In this document: positions 45,372 through 54,020 of the stretch, piece after piece
Layout of the letters: each line of letters starts with the position of its first letter
Position numbering within the stretch: the first letter of the stretch is position 1
From: Bdellovibrionota bacterium
GTDB lineage: Bacteria; Bdellovibrionota; Bdellovibrionia; Bdellovibrionales; Bdellovibrionaceae
Direction: 5' to 3'
DNA length: 64,000 bases
Assembly: GCA_963170155.1 (NCBI GenBank)
Contig: CAUJGP010000024.1
Location: 372,001-436,000, forward strand
Notes under the pieces: generated by a model
What the model was told of the DNA's origin: nothing
Seen by the model: only the letters and a program-made list of their open reading frames with translations
Databases searched by the model: none
Position numbers and translations under genes: made by a program

Positions 45372-48122
45372 GTGTTTGTCGGTATAGCCGACACACTCAT
45401 TGTGTATCCCATTGTCAATAAAGGATGGGTGGCTTTGGTGGATGGGCCGCAAATGCGCGATACATCTAAACAGATGGAGTCGGATTTGTGGAATTTGAAA
45501 TTGAAACAATGGAGCGACCAGGAAATTTTAAACTCTCAAGATTCTGAAAGCGTCTGTATTAAAAATGAACACACTGGAAGCTTAGAGTGTTTTTATGGTT
45601 TCCCCGCGAAAATGCATCATTTTCGAAAGTTGATGACTCAGTGGAGGCAGAAGCATATGGAGTCTGCTCAAATGTCTCATCAGGCATGGAACATGAAGTT
45701 TTCAAAAATGACCTCTGCTTACGAAGGGGCTTATCACACCTATAATAGGGTTTTAACCGATATCCTCACATTTCAAAAACAAAAAGAACAGGGCCTTGAT
45801 ACTTCAATGCAACACACGGATCAGTATTTTGGAGTAAAACCTCTTGAATATAAAGCAATGGATATGTTTTCTCTCGAAGGCTTTAGGTCTGAAACAGAAG
45901 AAAATCGAAAGTCATACATTCAGGATTGGAGAAATTCCGCGCAGAAAATCAAGAAAGATCTAGCCGCTTATCGAGAAAAAGAAAAAAACAACGTTCTTCC
46001 TCGAGAACTTCAAACATTGGAATTGATTTCTTCGTATTGGAACCCGCGCGAAGCTGCTGAAAATATCAAGCAGATAAAAGCGTTTCTGGAAGGGAAACCT
46101 CAGTCGCCTGGAGTGAGAGTGGAGAATCTGAAGTCCATTTGCAAAGATCAATTTCGAATGAATGAGCAAATTTTTAGAAAACTAGTTAATAAATCTGTCG
46201 AACAAAGGACAAGCACTGAAACATTGAAAATCAAAGAATGTTATGAGCATTGGGTGGCGAAAGAGACTATGAGCTTTCTTGAAGGCACCAAGCTTTATTC
46301 AAAATTGATCAATGAAAAGAACGGTTTTAAAAGCCTACCAAGTTCAAGCCAATTTATTATATATAACATAAAAAAATCTATGAGCGCAGCCACTGCGCAC
46401 CTTGTGGATTGGCAAGAAGTAAAATTATTTACGCCCGATCAATTTTTGGATGCGCCCGATGCTGCAAAATTACTTCAGGTTGAAAGAGTTAAAAAAACGG
46501 CTCGGTGGATTAAAGATGAAATTTCAAGTCTACAAAAAAATGGGCAAAGAATGAATGCTGATCTCAAAAAAATAGAAAAAGTGGGTCAGCTTTTGGATCT
46601 CACTGAAGAGTCCTCGATGGAAACAACGATTAATGATCTTTTGTCAGGAACATTGAAGCCAGGAAAAATTCCTTTGTTAAGAAGAGCTCTTCATCGTTTT
46701 GGTTCAGATAGTTTACCTATTTTAGGACGTCTGAATGGTCAAATTTCTCAAATTGAATTTGATAGAATTCTCGACAGCTTGCTGGAAAATAACATTAAAG
46801 AAATTATCGAAAGTCGCTCTTATTGGAGAGCGCAAAAAGAAGCAAAAACGATAAAAGGTTTGGATGAGCTTTTTGTATTGATGAAGCCTAAGAGTGTTCA
46901 TCAGGATTCCGCAGCAGGTCGATTAGTAGCTAAGTTAAAAGAGAACATAGGATTTGTAAGGCCGATCAAAGAGAAGGGACGGGCCTACATGAAAAATTTT
47001 GAAGTCCATTCTATGTATACCAGATATTACGACATGATCGATTATCCCAAAAAACCAGGGCGTTATCCTTTGGAAACCCCAGCTGAATATTTTGTTTATC
47101 AAATGATTTGTGGACCAGATCCAGAAATTGGCGAGTCTTTAATTAAAAAGAGTTTTATTGGTTATGATACATTTATTCCTCCTAAAATTCGCTCGATTGA
47201 TCATTCAATGAATCATTTTTGCAATTCTTCATACTTTGATGCCTTTGCTGGAGCATCGAACAAAACAATGTATACGGATGCATTTCAAGTTCTAACGACG
47301 AAGGGTGAAAAAAAATCTTACACTGGTGTATTGGAATATCTGGCAGACAATATACGGACAAGGGTGCTGGATTTTAATACGATGTCAAATAACCTCTCTC
47401 TGTGGTGGGACTCTGAGGTTTCACCTCAATTGAATACTTTTTTTAATTCCTACTCTAAAGATTATGTAGAGGTTATAAAAAGTTTAGAACAATCTCTGAC
47501 GAAAAGTGGAGACCTTCACGGCTCCAATCCCATTTCTGAGAGTCCAATTATGTCTCTTAAACAAGAGGCAAAATTCTATTTAACAATTCTTAATGAAATG
47601 ATGAATGACTTAGGTAAACAAAAAAATATTGCATCTACTTACCCTGAACAAAACCTTTCTCATCGTCAACGTGTTTACCCTGAAGCTCCTCTTATGGATC
47701 ATTTTCCTGATGGAAGGCGGTCTTTATTTAAAGCTTTAAGATTATCCCCTCAAGTTTTTGATCTGGAAGCATTGGCGAGTGAAACGGCTAATACGACCGA
47801 AAAGAAACTGAATGGCGTTGCTTTACCAATTATGAAGTATGACCAATCGCTTACGGAGATTACCGATCTCTTTTTCAAACCCTCCAATCAAAATATTTCG
47901 AAGTTATCGAAAGTGTATGAAGATTCCCTGAATAAATTTGAAGTGCTATTTCAGGAAATAGAAAGTCTGACGGCACCGGAACATTGGCAGGGTTTAACAA
48001 TCCAACAGAGAGAAATCATCACTCAATGCTTAAAAGGGCTTAAAGATATTCAAATGGAGCTGAGAGGTTATCAGTTATTTGTCACTTTGTTGAATTATAA
48101 AACACCGAGTTTTGGTGAGTGA
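45372..48122 (+). CDS. Large protein of unknown function, probable 3' part of the same split gene
   Basis: 916 residues from GTG 45372, which has GGAG 5 bp upstream. The frame is identical to that of the gene ending at 45311, and the 20 codons between the TGA and this GTG look coding, with a membrane helix running across the proposed start (VGAVVFVGIADTLIVYPIV). The rest is largely helical and charged, with cysteines in scattered pairs (SVCIKN, LECFYG; MICGPD, HFCNSS) and no motif I recognise. It may be translated separately or be the distal part of one interrupted gene of about 1,280 codons. Location across the inner membrane with a large periplasmic part is likely. Confidence 0.65.
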   Translation: MFVGIADTLIVYPIVNKGWVALVDGPQMRDTSKQMESDLWNLKLKQWSDQEILNSQDSESVCIKNEHTGSLECFYGFPAKMHHFRKLMTQWRQKHMESAQMSHQAWNMKFSKMTSAYEGAYHTYNRVLTDILTFQKQKEQGLDTSMQHTDQYFGVKPLEYKAMDMFSLEGFRSETEENRKSYIQDWRNSAQKIKKDLAAYREKEKNNVLPRELQTLELISSYWNPREAAENIKQIKAFLEGKPQSPGVRVENLKSICKDQFRMNEQIFRKLVNKSVEQRTSTETLKIKECYEHWVAKETMSFLEGTKLYSKLINEKNGFKSLPSSSQFIIYNIKKSMSAATAHLVDWQEVKLFTPDQFLDAPDAAKLLQVERVKKTARWIKDEISSLQKNGQRMNADLKKIEKVGQLLDLTEESSMETTINDLLSGTLKPGKIPLLRRALHRFGSDSLPILGRLNGQISQIEFDRILDSLLENNIKEIIESRSYWRAQKEAKTIKGLDELFVLMKPKSVHQDSAAGRLVAKLKENIGFVRPIKEKGRAYMKNFEVHSMYTRYYDMIDYPKKPGRYPLETPAEYFVYQMICGPDPEIGESLIKKSFIGYDTFIPPKIRSIDHSMNHFCNSSYFDAFAGASNKTMYTDAFQVLTTKGEKKSYTGVLEYLADNIRTRVLDFNTMSNNLSLWWDSEVSPQLNTFFNSYSKDYVEVIKSLEQSLTKSGDLHGSNPISESPIMSLKQEAKFYLTILNEMMNDLGKQKNIASTYPEQNLSHRQRVYPEAPLMDHFPDGRRSLFKALRLSPQVFDLEALASETANTTEKKLNGVALPIMKYDQSLTEITDLFFKPSNQNISKLSKVYEDSLNKFEVLFQEIESLTAPEHWQGLTIQQREIITQCLKGLKDIQMELRGYQLFVTLLNYKTPSFGE

Positions 48123-48172
48123 TTGATGGTCTTAAACATGAAGACAAAGAGACAATAATCATTCAGCTTTAA

Positions 48173-48203
48173 ATAGTTAATTTTATTAGCAAAAATTAAC
48201 TAT
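48173..48203. repeat. Perfect 12-bp AT-rich inverted repeat
   Basis: ATAGTTAATTTT at 48173-48184 against AAAATTAACTAT at 48192-48203, 7-base loop. It lies about 50 bp after the large gene and 110 bp before the next; on the minus strand a T-run follows, on the plus strand an A-run. Either a terminator of modest strength or a regulator site. Confidence 0.4.
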
Positions 48204-48311
48204 AAAAAACACTGACTATGTTTTTTGAGATGAATGAACAAATAGTGAAGTGGAATGGAATTTGAAAGAAAACAATCAAGACTATAGAGATTCAATAAAT
48301 AAGGAGTTATT

Positions 48312-48965
48312 ATGAAGCAAAAGCAATTTATTATAGGTATGGTCACTGCTGTGACTATTTTTGCTCAAGGAAGTTTTGGGCAAAAAAATAATAGTTATAA
48401 GCCTGTAAAACCCACAGAAAGCAGTATCGGGAATCTTTCAAAAGAACACCACTTAAAGTTGAATGAAAGACTGAGTGATAAAGAATTAAAACTTTCTGCC
48501 TCTCAACAAGAGGTGCTAAGGCTAATAAAAAATCCTTCAGTCATTGATGGGTACATAAAACTTCTTGAGTCACAAAAAGTGCCAGACAATATTCGTGTGT
48601 CTTTAAGGCAATTATTGGATAAACAGAATGACAAAGAATTTAAAAATGAAGCGAATGAACTTATTGTACTGTTTTCAGAGGTTGGTTCATTGTTACATGT
48701 GTCGATGGACGTCGCTGTTGAACGCATGAACCTTCTTTTCAAGTTCTTAGAAGTTTCAGCGAAGCATCCAGAATATTATAAAGAAAATAAAGAACTTGAT
48801 GCCTCTAAGAGTAAAGATCAGAAAGGGCCAGGACCGGCTTCTTATGGAGAGCTTCTCACGTCTTTCAGAATGGAACTTCGAAATGGCCCACGACACCCAG
48901 CGGATATTCTTGTCAGTCTTTTGGGTAAAGAGAAAGCCAATGCTTTATTGAAATGCGAGGGATAA
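48312..48965 (+). CDS. Small exported helical protein, unknown function
   Basis: 217 residues with a signal peptide (FIIGMVTAVTIFAQGSFG, cleavage before QKNN). The mature part is hydrophilic and helical (LNERLSDKELKLSASQQEVL, LFSEVGSLLHVSMDVAVERM) and contains a single Cys near the end (LLKCEG). AAGGAG lies 5 bp before the ATG. It follows the split gene at 44277-48122 on the same strand and may be functionally linked. No family recognised. Confidence 0.7.
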   Translation: MKQKQFIIGMVTAVTIFAQGSFGQKNNSYKPVKPTESSIGNLSKEHHLKLNERLSDKELKLSASQQEVLRLIKNPSVIDGYIKLLESQKVPDNIRVSLRQLLDKQNDKEFKNEANELIVLFSEVGSLLHVSMDVAVERMNLLFKFLEVSAKHPEYYKENKELDASKSKDQKGPGPASYGELLTSFRMELRNGPRHPADILVSLLGKEKANALLKCEG

Positions 48966-49025
48966 AATAAATAAAATTGCAGCGATGTATTTTATTTACA
49001 GTCACTACTTTTTAAAAATGATTTG

Positions 49026-49059
49026 ATTTGGATGCCATATAAAGATGTGGCATCCAAAT
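49026..49059 (+). terminator. Strong hairpin after the small exported protein
   Basis: Perfect 12-bp stem ATTTGGATGCCA/TGGCATCCAAAT with a 10-base loop, followed by TTTC. Located 60 bp after the stop codon; separates the exported-protein genes from the toxin-antitoxin patch. Confidence 0.6.
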
Positions 49060-49252
49060 TTCAAAATGGAGAATAAATATTGTTTTTTTCTCCATGAGAC
49101 CAATGGCCTTTTCAAATTTCACCTTTTTTGTTCTAGATCACCGATACTTTGCTGAGCTTAAAGCTCATCATGTCCAGGCTCACAAGGTGAGTCCATCTTC
49201 AATATATAAGTTTTAAAGCTCATTTTAGCTCATTCACCCATTATTTAGAAAC

Positions 49253-49281
49253 TTGCTTTATGCGCCTAAAAGGCATACAAT
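49253..49281 (+). promoter_or_regulatory. Promoter of the toxin-antitoxin pair with palindrome in the spacer
   Basis: TTGCTT, 17-base spacer, TACAAT. The -10 box ends only 6 bp before the toxin ATG at 49288, so transcription should begin at or next to the start codon. The spacer carries TATGCGCCT-AAA-AGGCATA, an imperfect palindrome well placed for binding by the ribbon-helix-helix antitoxin. Confidence 0.55.
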
Positions 49282-49287
49282 GGGTTC

Positions 49288-49566
49288 ATGAAGGTTGCGT
49301 GGAAACCCGAGAAAAATGAATGGCTTAAAAAGGAGAGGGATCTTTCCTTTGAAAAAATTGAAGAAGCCATTACTTCTGGGCGATTCATCGCTGTTCTAGA
49401 AAATAAAAATCATAAGAATCAAGTAATTCTCGTTGTCGAGATAGATGGATATGTGATTGCTGTTCCAGCTCTGATAAAAACAAGGGTTATTTTCTTTATG
49501 ACTGCCTACCCTTCGAGTATGCTCACAAAGAAGTATGGGAGAAAAAATGAACGCAAAAAAAATTAA
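49288..49566 (+). CDS. BrnT-like toxin
   Basis: 92-residue basic protein resembling the RelE-fold RNase toxin BrnT: opening VAWKPEKNEWLKKERDLSFE (BrnT proteins begin W-D-x-x-K-x-x-x-N with F-E following), then a beta-sheet half (NQVILVVEIDGYVIAVPALI, IFFMTAYPS). If so it cuts mRNA and slows growth when free. The match is to the general pattern, not to all BrnT residues. It overlaps the antitoxin gene by 20 bp. No ribosome binding site is seen, fitting a leaderless mRNA. Confidence 0.65.
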   Translation: MKVAWKPEKNEWLKKERDLSFEKIEEAITSGRFIAVLENKNHKNQVILVVEIDGYVIAVPALIKTRVIFFMTAYPSSMLTKKYGRKNERKKN

Positions 49567-49897
49567 AAGAACGCTGGCTCTTACTCCTGAAGAGTTAAGT
49601 CTGGAAAAAGAAATTGGAGCTGGTGAGTGGACCGAAGCTCCGACAAGCCTCAAGCGCGAAATCATAGCCAATCTACAAGAAAGCGTTGCTAAAAGGAACC
49701 GTGAGGCGCGAGTTAACATTCGCATGACTCCCGAAACGCTGGAGCTAATTCAAAAAATGGCAGCTAAAGAAGGCATTGGTTATCAAACTCTCATGGGGAG
49801 CGTTCTTCACAAGTACGCACACGGACTTTTTATCGGAATCGAGGACGTGAAAAAAGTTGTAACATCGCTGAACTTAAAAAAAGCGAGTTCGAAGTAA
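49547..49897 (+). CDS. BrnA/CopG-like ribbon-helix-helix antitoxin
   Basis: 116 residues. The C-terminal half is a ribbon-helix-helix DNA-binding domain: ARVNIRMTPETLELIQKMAA followed by KEGIGYQTLMGSVLHKYAHG; the N-terminal half (LTPEELSLEKEIGAGEWTEA) is the acidic toxin-neutralising part. Toxin-then-antitoxin order fits BrnT-BrnA systems, in which the antitoxin represses its own promoter. ATG 49547 is used because GGGAGA lies just upstream within the toxin gene. Confidence 0.75.
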   Translation: MNAKKIKRTLALTPEELSLEKEIGAGEWTEAPTSLKREIIANLQESVAKRNREARVNIRMTPETLELIQKMAAKEGIGYQTLMGSVLHKYAHGLFIGIEDVKKVVTSLNLKKASSK

Positions 49898-49916
49898 AAT
49901 AAAAAAAGACAGTGTT

Positions 49917-50513
49917 TTATTTCTTGCGACGCGATTCTTTATTTTTCAGTTCAACTTCAATTTTAAGCATGTGGCGGTTGATTGCCTCGCCGACGATGCT
50001 TCCCACCTTTCTCACGTCTTGAGCTAGAGTACGAGCCGACCGCTCATGAAAATTAAAATTATCCAATTCCATTTTAATTTCTCGTTGAAGACGTGAACTC
50101 GATAATTTTTTCTTTGGCTTTGCCTTTGACTCAAGCTTAGGTTCCACAACGGTCGTCTCAATTGGAGGCTCAATCGAAAAACTTTCCTTTTGGGTTATCG
50201 GGATTAATGACAGTGCTCCACAGAGAACTCCTCTTAAATTCTGCGGGATTATTGCCCGAGGTAATTTCAATGGCATCGCTTTGTGCACAATGCGGGCGGC
50301 TTCTACTTCGGCCTCTATGAGTTCATCTATAACGAGGGAGAGAGGCTTTCTAGAAGTTACTAAGAGATAAAGAGCAAGTATGTTGGTTAAGAGAGACTTG
50401 ATTGCATCTTCAGTTTGCTCTTCAACCTTCTCAGCGAATGGCCTTTGTCTCCATTCATTTTGTCTGCACAGTCGTTTTAAATTCCTGACGGGTAGTTGTC
50501 TGATTGGCTTCAT
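49917..50513 (-). CDS. Hypothetical protein in the accessory patch
   Basis: 198 residues, basic at both ends, no signal peptide. ATG 50513 has AAGGGAGA 3 bp upstream. The first 100 residues look helical with one hydrophobic stretch (IKSLLTNILALYLLVTS, LSLVIDELIEAEVEAARIV); a Pro/Glu/Lys linker follows, then a charged helical tail (SSRLQREIKMELDNFN, KVGSIVGEAINRHMLK). Not recognised. It is convergent with the antitoxin gene, about 20 bp away, with AAATAAAA/TTTTATTT pairing between them as a likely shared terminator. Confidence 0.55.
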   Translation of the reverse strand: MKPIRQLPVRNLKRLCRQNEWRQRPFAEKVEEQTEDAIKSLLTNILALYLLVTSRKPLSLVIDELIEAEVEAARIVHKAMPLKLPRAIIPQNLRGVLCGALSLIPITQKESFSIEPPIETTVVEPKLESKAKPKKKLSSSRLQREIKMELDNFNFHERSARTLAQDVRKVGSIVGEAINRHMLKIEVELKNKESRRKK

Positions 50514-50710
50514 CAATCTCCCTTCACTTATTGATTGGTGTGGGCATTGATTTTAACGGGTAAATTTCTTATTAAACACATACTGATAAGTGTGTGTTTG
50601 AGGGGTTTTAGCTAGGTAATTCAATCAAGTAGAAATTTAAATTTAGAGCTTAAACAAAAATAAAACTCTACTAGCCTGTACCATAAATCACAGCCAAATC
50701 TATCATACTT

Positions 50711-50833
50711 GATATTAACATCAGTTATTTTCAACGGCTTGAAGGTAAAGATTTTCCGAGTGTCGGTTTAGATGTGATCGCAAAGCTGGCCCGTGCACTT
50801 AAAGTAAAACCCGAGGAGTTTTTCGAAGATTAA
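50711..50833 (+). pseudogene. C-terminal stub of an XRE-type regulator
   Basis: The frame reads DINISYFQRLEGKDFPSVGL then DVIAKLARALKVKPEEFFED and a stop. This is the end of a helix-turn-helix of the Cro/CI (XRE) family, where Y-x-x-x-L-E-x-G-x-x-x-P-S is followed by L-x-x-I-A-x-A-L-x-V. The first helices are missing and a stop lies 24 bases upstream in frame. The remainder of 50517-50936 shows no gene. Confidence 0.65.
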
Positions 50834-50936
50834 AACTTCCCAAATCTCGCAAAAGAGCGGTCCTGGAAATCCTCGGTTATGAATCTCAGCACAAGTTTAA
50901 GCACACCTATCACATTAAGTTTAATGTCGGGGTGTA

Positions 50937-51314
50937 CTATTGGTTAGCATCTTTTTCATCTTCTCTTGATGTGGATTTAATAAGAGGATTCAGAGTTTCA
51001 GGCTTGATCGTGATAGGTGAGTAAGGCCATAGATTGCAACAGGCATTTTCATCGAAACTGGTGAGCTTCATTGAGCCAGCATTCAATGCCTCTGCATTGG
51101 GAGTAGAAAAAACTGCGGCAAGCTCTGTAGGTTCTCGTTTTTCTGCATTTAAATTAGGATCATTGGATGCCGCCCACGGATTATCCGTTGACGTTTTTCC
51201 ATCTTTTGAAGCAATGGCAGGTGGTTTGTTGGAGTTTGAACTCTTTTCATTAGCGTTCACAGTTAATGCTGTTATTTGCATGAAGAAGATAAAAATTGTT
51301 AATAATATTCTCAT
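50937..51314 (-). CDS. Small exported protein, unknown function
   Basis: 125 residues: signal peptide (LLTIFIFFMQITALTVNA, cleavage before NEK), then a Ser/Asn/Pro-rich segment that is probably unstructured and a short C-terminal part with a Cys pair (NACCNLWPYSPI). No known family. It lies 120 bp before the Rhs-type gene on the same strand and may be its neighbour in transcription. Confidence 0.6.
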   Translation of the reverse strand: MRILLTIFIFFMQITALTVNANEKSSNSNKPPAIASKDGKTSTDNPWAASNDPNLNAEKREPTELAAVFSTPNAEALNAGSMKLTSFDENACCNLWPYSPITIKPETLNPLIKSTSREDEKDANQ

Positions 51315-51435
51315 TTTAAAAACCTCTCATCTGTGAATTTTATACCGTAACTTTATCATTCTAAAGGCCTTGTGAATTCATTTTAATCATCAAGTCCATA
51401 TCATGAGAAATGAGCGACGCTCCAATTTACTTTCG

Positions 51436-53085
51436 CTAGTTAAACACTTCTATAGTGGCAGGAGCAATAACATCAAGCAAATTGTTAAATGTACTAGCAA
51501 CTTGTTTTGCAACGAGGGGACCGTCTGGACTTTCTGCTTTATCAATTTCACCATTATTTTTATAACTGATTCTTATGGTACCTAGCTGGGGGCGCGTTAC
51601 AATGGCCGGCTTCCCGAATTTTTCTTCATAAGTGATATTAACGATTTTTTTAGCTTGGTCTTCAATGGTTTTGATTCTTCCCTTGTTGTCATAAGTCAAA
51701 TTCACAGTTTGGCCATCTGTATTTTTCGCAAAATCAAGGTTTCCTTTGGAGTCATATTTGAATTCAGAGATTCTTTCACTGACTTTTTTTCCTTTGTCGT
51801 TGAAAAAGGTAGTTTGTACTTTTCTGGTTTTACTGACTTTGGGATCGTACTCATAAACCATTTTAGAGAACGGAGTGGTTTTTTCCTTCAATAATCCGTT
51901 AGGATAATAGTCGAAGTCAAATCGTTCATTTCCTCGTCTGATCATGATAGGTTTTCCAAAAACTTCATGAAATCCAATTTCATTAGCGACTCCATTGGTG
52001 ACAGTGAGAGTTTTCGCTAAGTAGGTGACGCCGTCTTTGCGAACTTTGTGAATGAATTCAAACTTAGTGTTATTAACGACTCTTTTATCACATTTTTTTT
52101 CAACGGTAGACCAATAGTGATTGATGGGGTCGTTTTTTGAAGATTCGTAGCTATAAGTTTCAATGCAATTGTTTCGATCTTTGTAGCTCATAACCCAATC
52201 TTTAGTTTTATCATAAGTTAATTGAATATTGGTTTTATCAGGCCATGTTGCCATTGTCATATTATGGAGTTCATCATACGTGTATGTATAAATATTTCCC
52301 CAAGCGTTGTTCACCCATACTAAATTATCTAATTTTTCAAATTTATATTCTACGGTGATTCCACTAGGACCAGAGATCGTGGATAATTTTTTATTGGTGT
52401 TATATTTGAAGACAAGGCGACGACCATTGTTGTCAGCAATGTCTTTTAAGAGGGCACCATCGTAGGAGAGCCTTAAAAAATTATTGTTTTTGTCATGGAT
52501 CGCGATAAGCCGTCCTCTAAAATCAAAACGTTGAAAGGTGCCGTCAGCAAGCTGCCTTAAATAATAATCTTTTGTGAGTGTGATATTTTCAACTTCTTTA
52601 CCATTGGCGTAATAAATAGCTCCCTCTTTGGCCTTAGAGGTGAGATTGTAGTTCAGCGCCATTTGAATTCGCAGTCTTGAATCCTGCAACAAATTTTTAC
52701 GAAGAGAGGCTAGGTATTCCTCGGAACGTTTGCTCTCGGCTTTGACTTTTTTAATGATTTCTTGAATTAAGAAATCAATATCTTTGGAGCCATAGTTTTT
52801 GGTGGTGTAAGTGATTTCAAGTCCCGCACCACATTCAAAAACCTTGAGGGTATTATCAGGGCTGATAATTAATTTCGTTTCGAACTCAGAACACCACCCA
52901 TACCCGAAAATACCAACAAAAAGCGTACGACTATTATAGGTACGAAGGATTTTCATCTCATAACCGCCACCGGGAACTTTTAAGTCAGTCCATGAAGTTG
53001 AAAAATTGGCATTTTTCATATCAATAATGGCTTGAGAGTTAAGACTAAATAAAAATACTAAAAGTATGCCCGAAATCCATTTCAT
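51436..53085 (-). CDS. Exported Rhs/YD-repeat protein
   Basis: 549 residues with a signal peptide (ISGILLVFLFSLNSQA). The N-terminal part resembles the DUF6531-type opening of Rhs proteins (GGGYEMKILRTYNSRTLFVG, then IFGYGWCSEFETKL). Then come YD-like repeats (YTYDELHNMTMATWPD, FDYYPNGLLKEKT, FKYDSKGNLDFAKNTDGQ, LTYDNKGRIKTIED) that build a beta-cage. It is far shorter than full Rhs toxins and ends without the PxxxxDPxG core or a toxic tail, so it is more likely a surface or structural protein. Follows tadB by 28 bp. Confidence 0.82.
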   Translation of the reverse strand: MKWISGILLVFLFSLNSQAIIDMKNANFSTSWTDLKVPGGGYEMKILRTYNSRTLFVGIFGYGWCSEFETKLIISPDNTLKVFECGAGLEITYTTKNYGSKDIDFLIQEIIKKVKAESKRSEEYLASLRKNLLQDSRLRIQMALNYNLTSKAKEGAIYYANGKEVENITLTKDYYLRQLADGTFQRFDFRGRLIAIHDKNNNFLRLSYDGALLKDIADNNGRRLVFKYNTNKKLSTISGPSGITVEYKFEKLDNLVWVNNAWGNIYTYTYDELHNMTMATWPDKTNIQLTYDKTKDWVMSYKDRNNCIETYSYESSKNDPINHYWSTVEKKCDKRVVNNTKFEFIHKVRKDGVTYLAKTLTVTNGVANEIGFHEVFGKPIMIRRGNERFDFDYYPNGLLKEKTTPFSKMVYEYDPKVSKTRKVQTTFFNDKGKKVSERISEFKYDSKGNLDFAKNTDGQTVNLTYDNKGRIKTIEDQAKKIVNITYEEKFGKPAIVTRPQLGTIRISYKNNGEIDKAESPDGPLVAKQVASTFNNLLDVIAPATIEVFN

Positions 53086-53112
53086 GACAATTCTCCTAAA
53101 ACATGAGTCTAC

Positions 53113-53988
53113 TTACACCTTTATTGTAACAATGGATCGAATCATTAATCCACCAATAACTTGCAGGGTTAACATAAGAAATAACAGAGCAACACCTCTG
53201 GGATTTGTAAATAGAGGCTTGATATAGTTAGGGTCTAGAAAGGCAAAGCCCAACAAAATAATAAAGGGAACGGAGGTAATGATCAGTCCTTGCATCATCC
53301 CTTGAGTTGTCATGGCTTGAATTTTCTTCTCTACTTTTTGGCGCTCTCGAATAGTAACAACTATGGTTTCAAAAGTTTCTCCCATGTTACCGCCGGTTTC
53401 TTTAAGAATATTGACAGCGGTCACGAACATCTGAACGTCGGGTCTAGGAATACGATAAGAAAGTTCTAATAAGGCTTCTTCTACGCTTCGTCCAATGCGA
53501 ATTTGCGACAAAACTAAACCAAATTCCTGTGAAATGGGGTTCCCTAGATTGTCCACCACTCTTTCCATTGTTTGAGTAATGCTCAAGCCGGCCTTGATTC
53601 CATTCGCCATGATCGTCAATCCATCCACCATCTGATCCACGAATAATGCCGCTCTTTTCTCTTGAAGTTGTCTCACATATAAAAGCGGCAAATTCCAACC
53701 CATGATACCAATCACAGTTCCGATGGCTAAGCCTAACAAGACATTTGGCCAAGCAAGTAAGATACAAACGAAACCGAGGCCAAAGCTGAGAAGGTAAATA
53801 AGAATTGTTATTTTCTTTTTGTCTATGTCGACAAACATGGCATCCATGCGCCGGAACATTTCATCTCTTTGACCAATACTTTTGGTGCCGAGCCAGGATG
53901 TGAGCTTTGCTTCCCATTGGTAAATGAGAACAAAAATAAAAAAACCAAAGAGAGGTGTGGCAATCCAATCATTCATCAAAAAGCGCAT
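53113..53988 (-). CDS. tadB: Tad/type II secretion F-domain protein TadB
   Basis: Inner-membrane platform protein of a Tad (Flp pilus) or related secretion machine, on which the ATPase acts. 291 residues with hydrophobic segments at both ends (LFGFFIFVLIYQW, ILIYLLSFGLGFVCILLAWP, GLIITSVPFIILLGFAF, ALLFLMLTLQVIGGLMI) and the T2SF core FVDQMVDGLTIMANGIKAGL, then LLELSYRIPRPDVQMFVTAV and ETGGNMGETFETI. It lies 32 bp after the TadZ-TadA fusion gene. Other Tad genes (flp, rcpA, tadV) are not in the window. Confidence 0.88.
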   Translation of the reverse strand: MRFLMNDWIATPLFGFFIFVLIYQWEAKLTSWLGTKSIGQRDEMFRRMDAMFVDIDKKKITILIYLLSFGLGFVCILLAWPNVLLGLAIGTVIGIMGWNLPLLYVRQLQEKRAALFVDQMVDGLTIMANGIKAGLSITQTMERVVDNLGNPISQEFGLVLSQIRIGRSVEEALLELSYRIPRPDVQMFVTAVNILKETGGNMGETFETIVVTIRERQKVEKKIQAMTTQGMMQGLIITSVPFIILLGFAFLDPNYIKPLFTNPRGVALLFLMLTLQVIGGLMIRSIVTIKV

Positions 53989-54020
53989 GACAACAATCTC
54001 CTATCCATTTCTCTTCTCAT

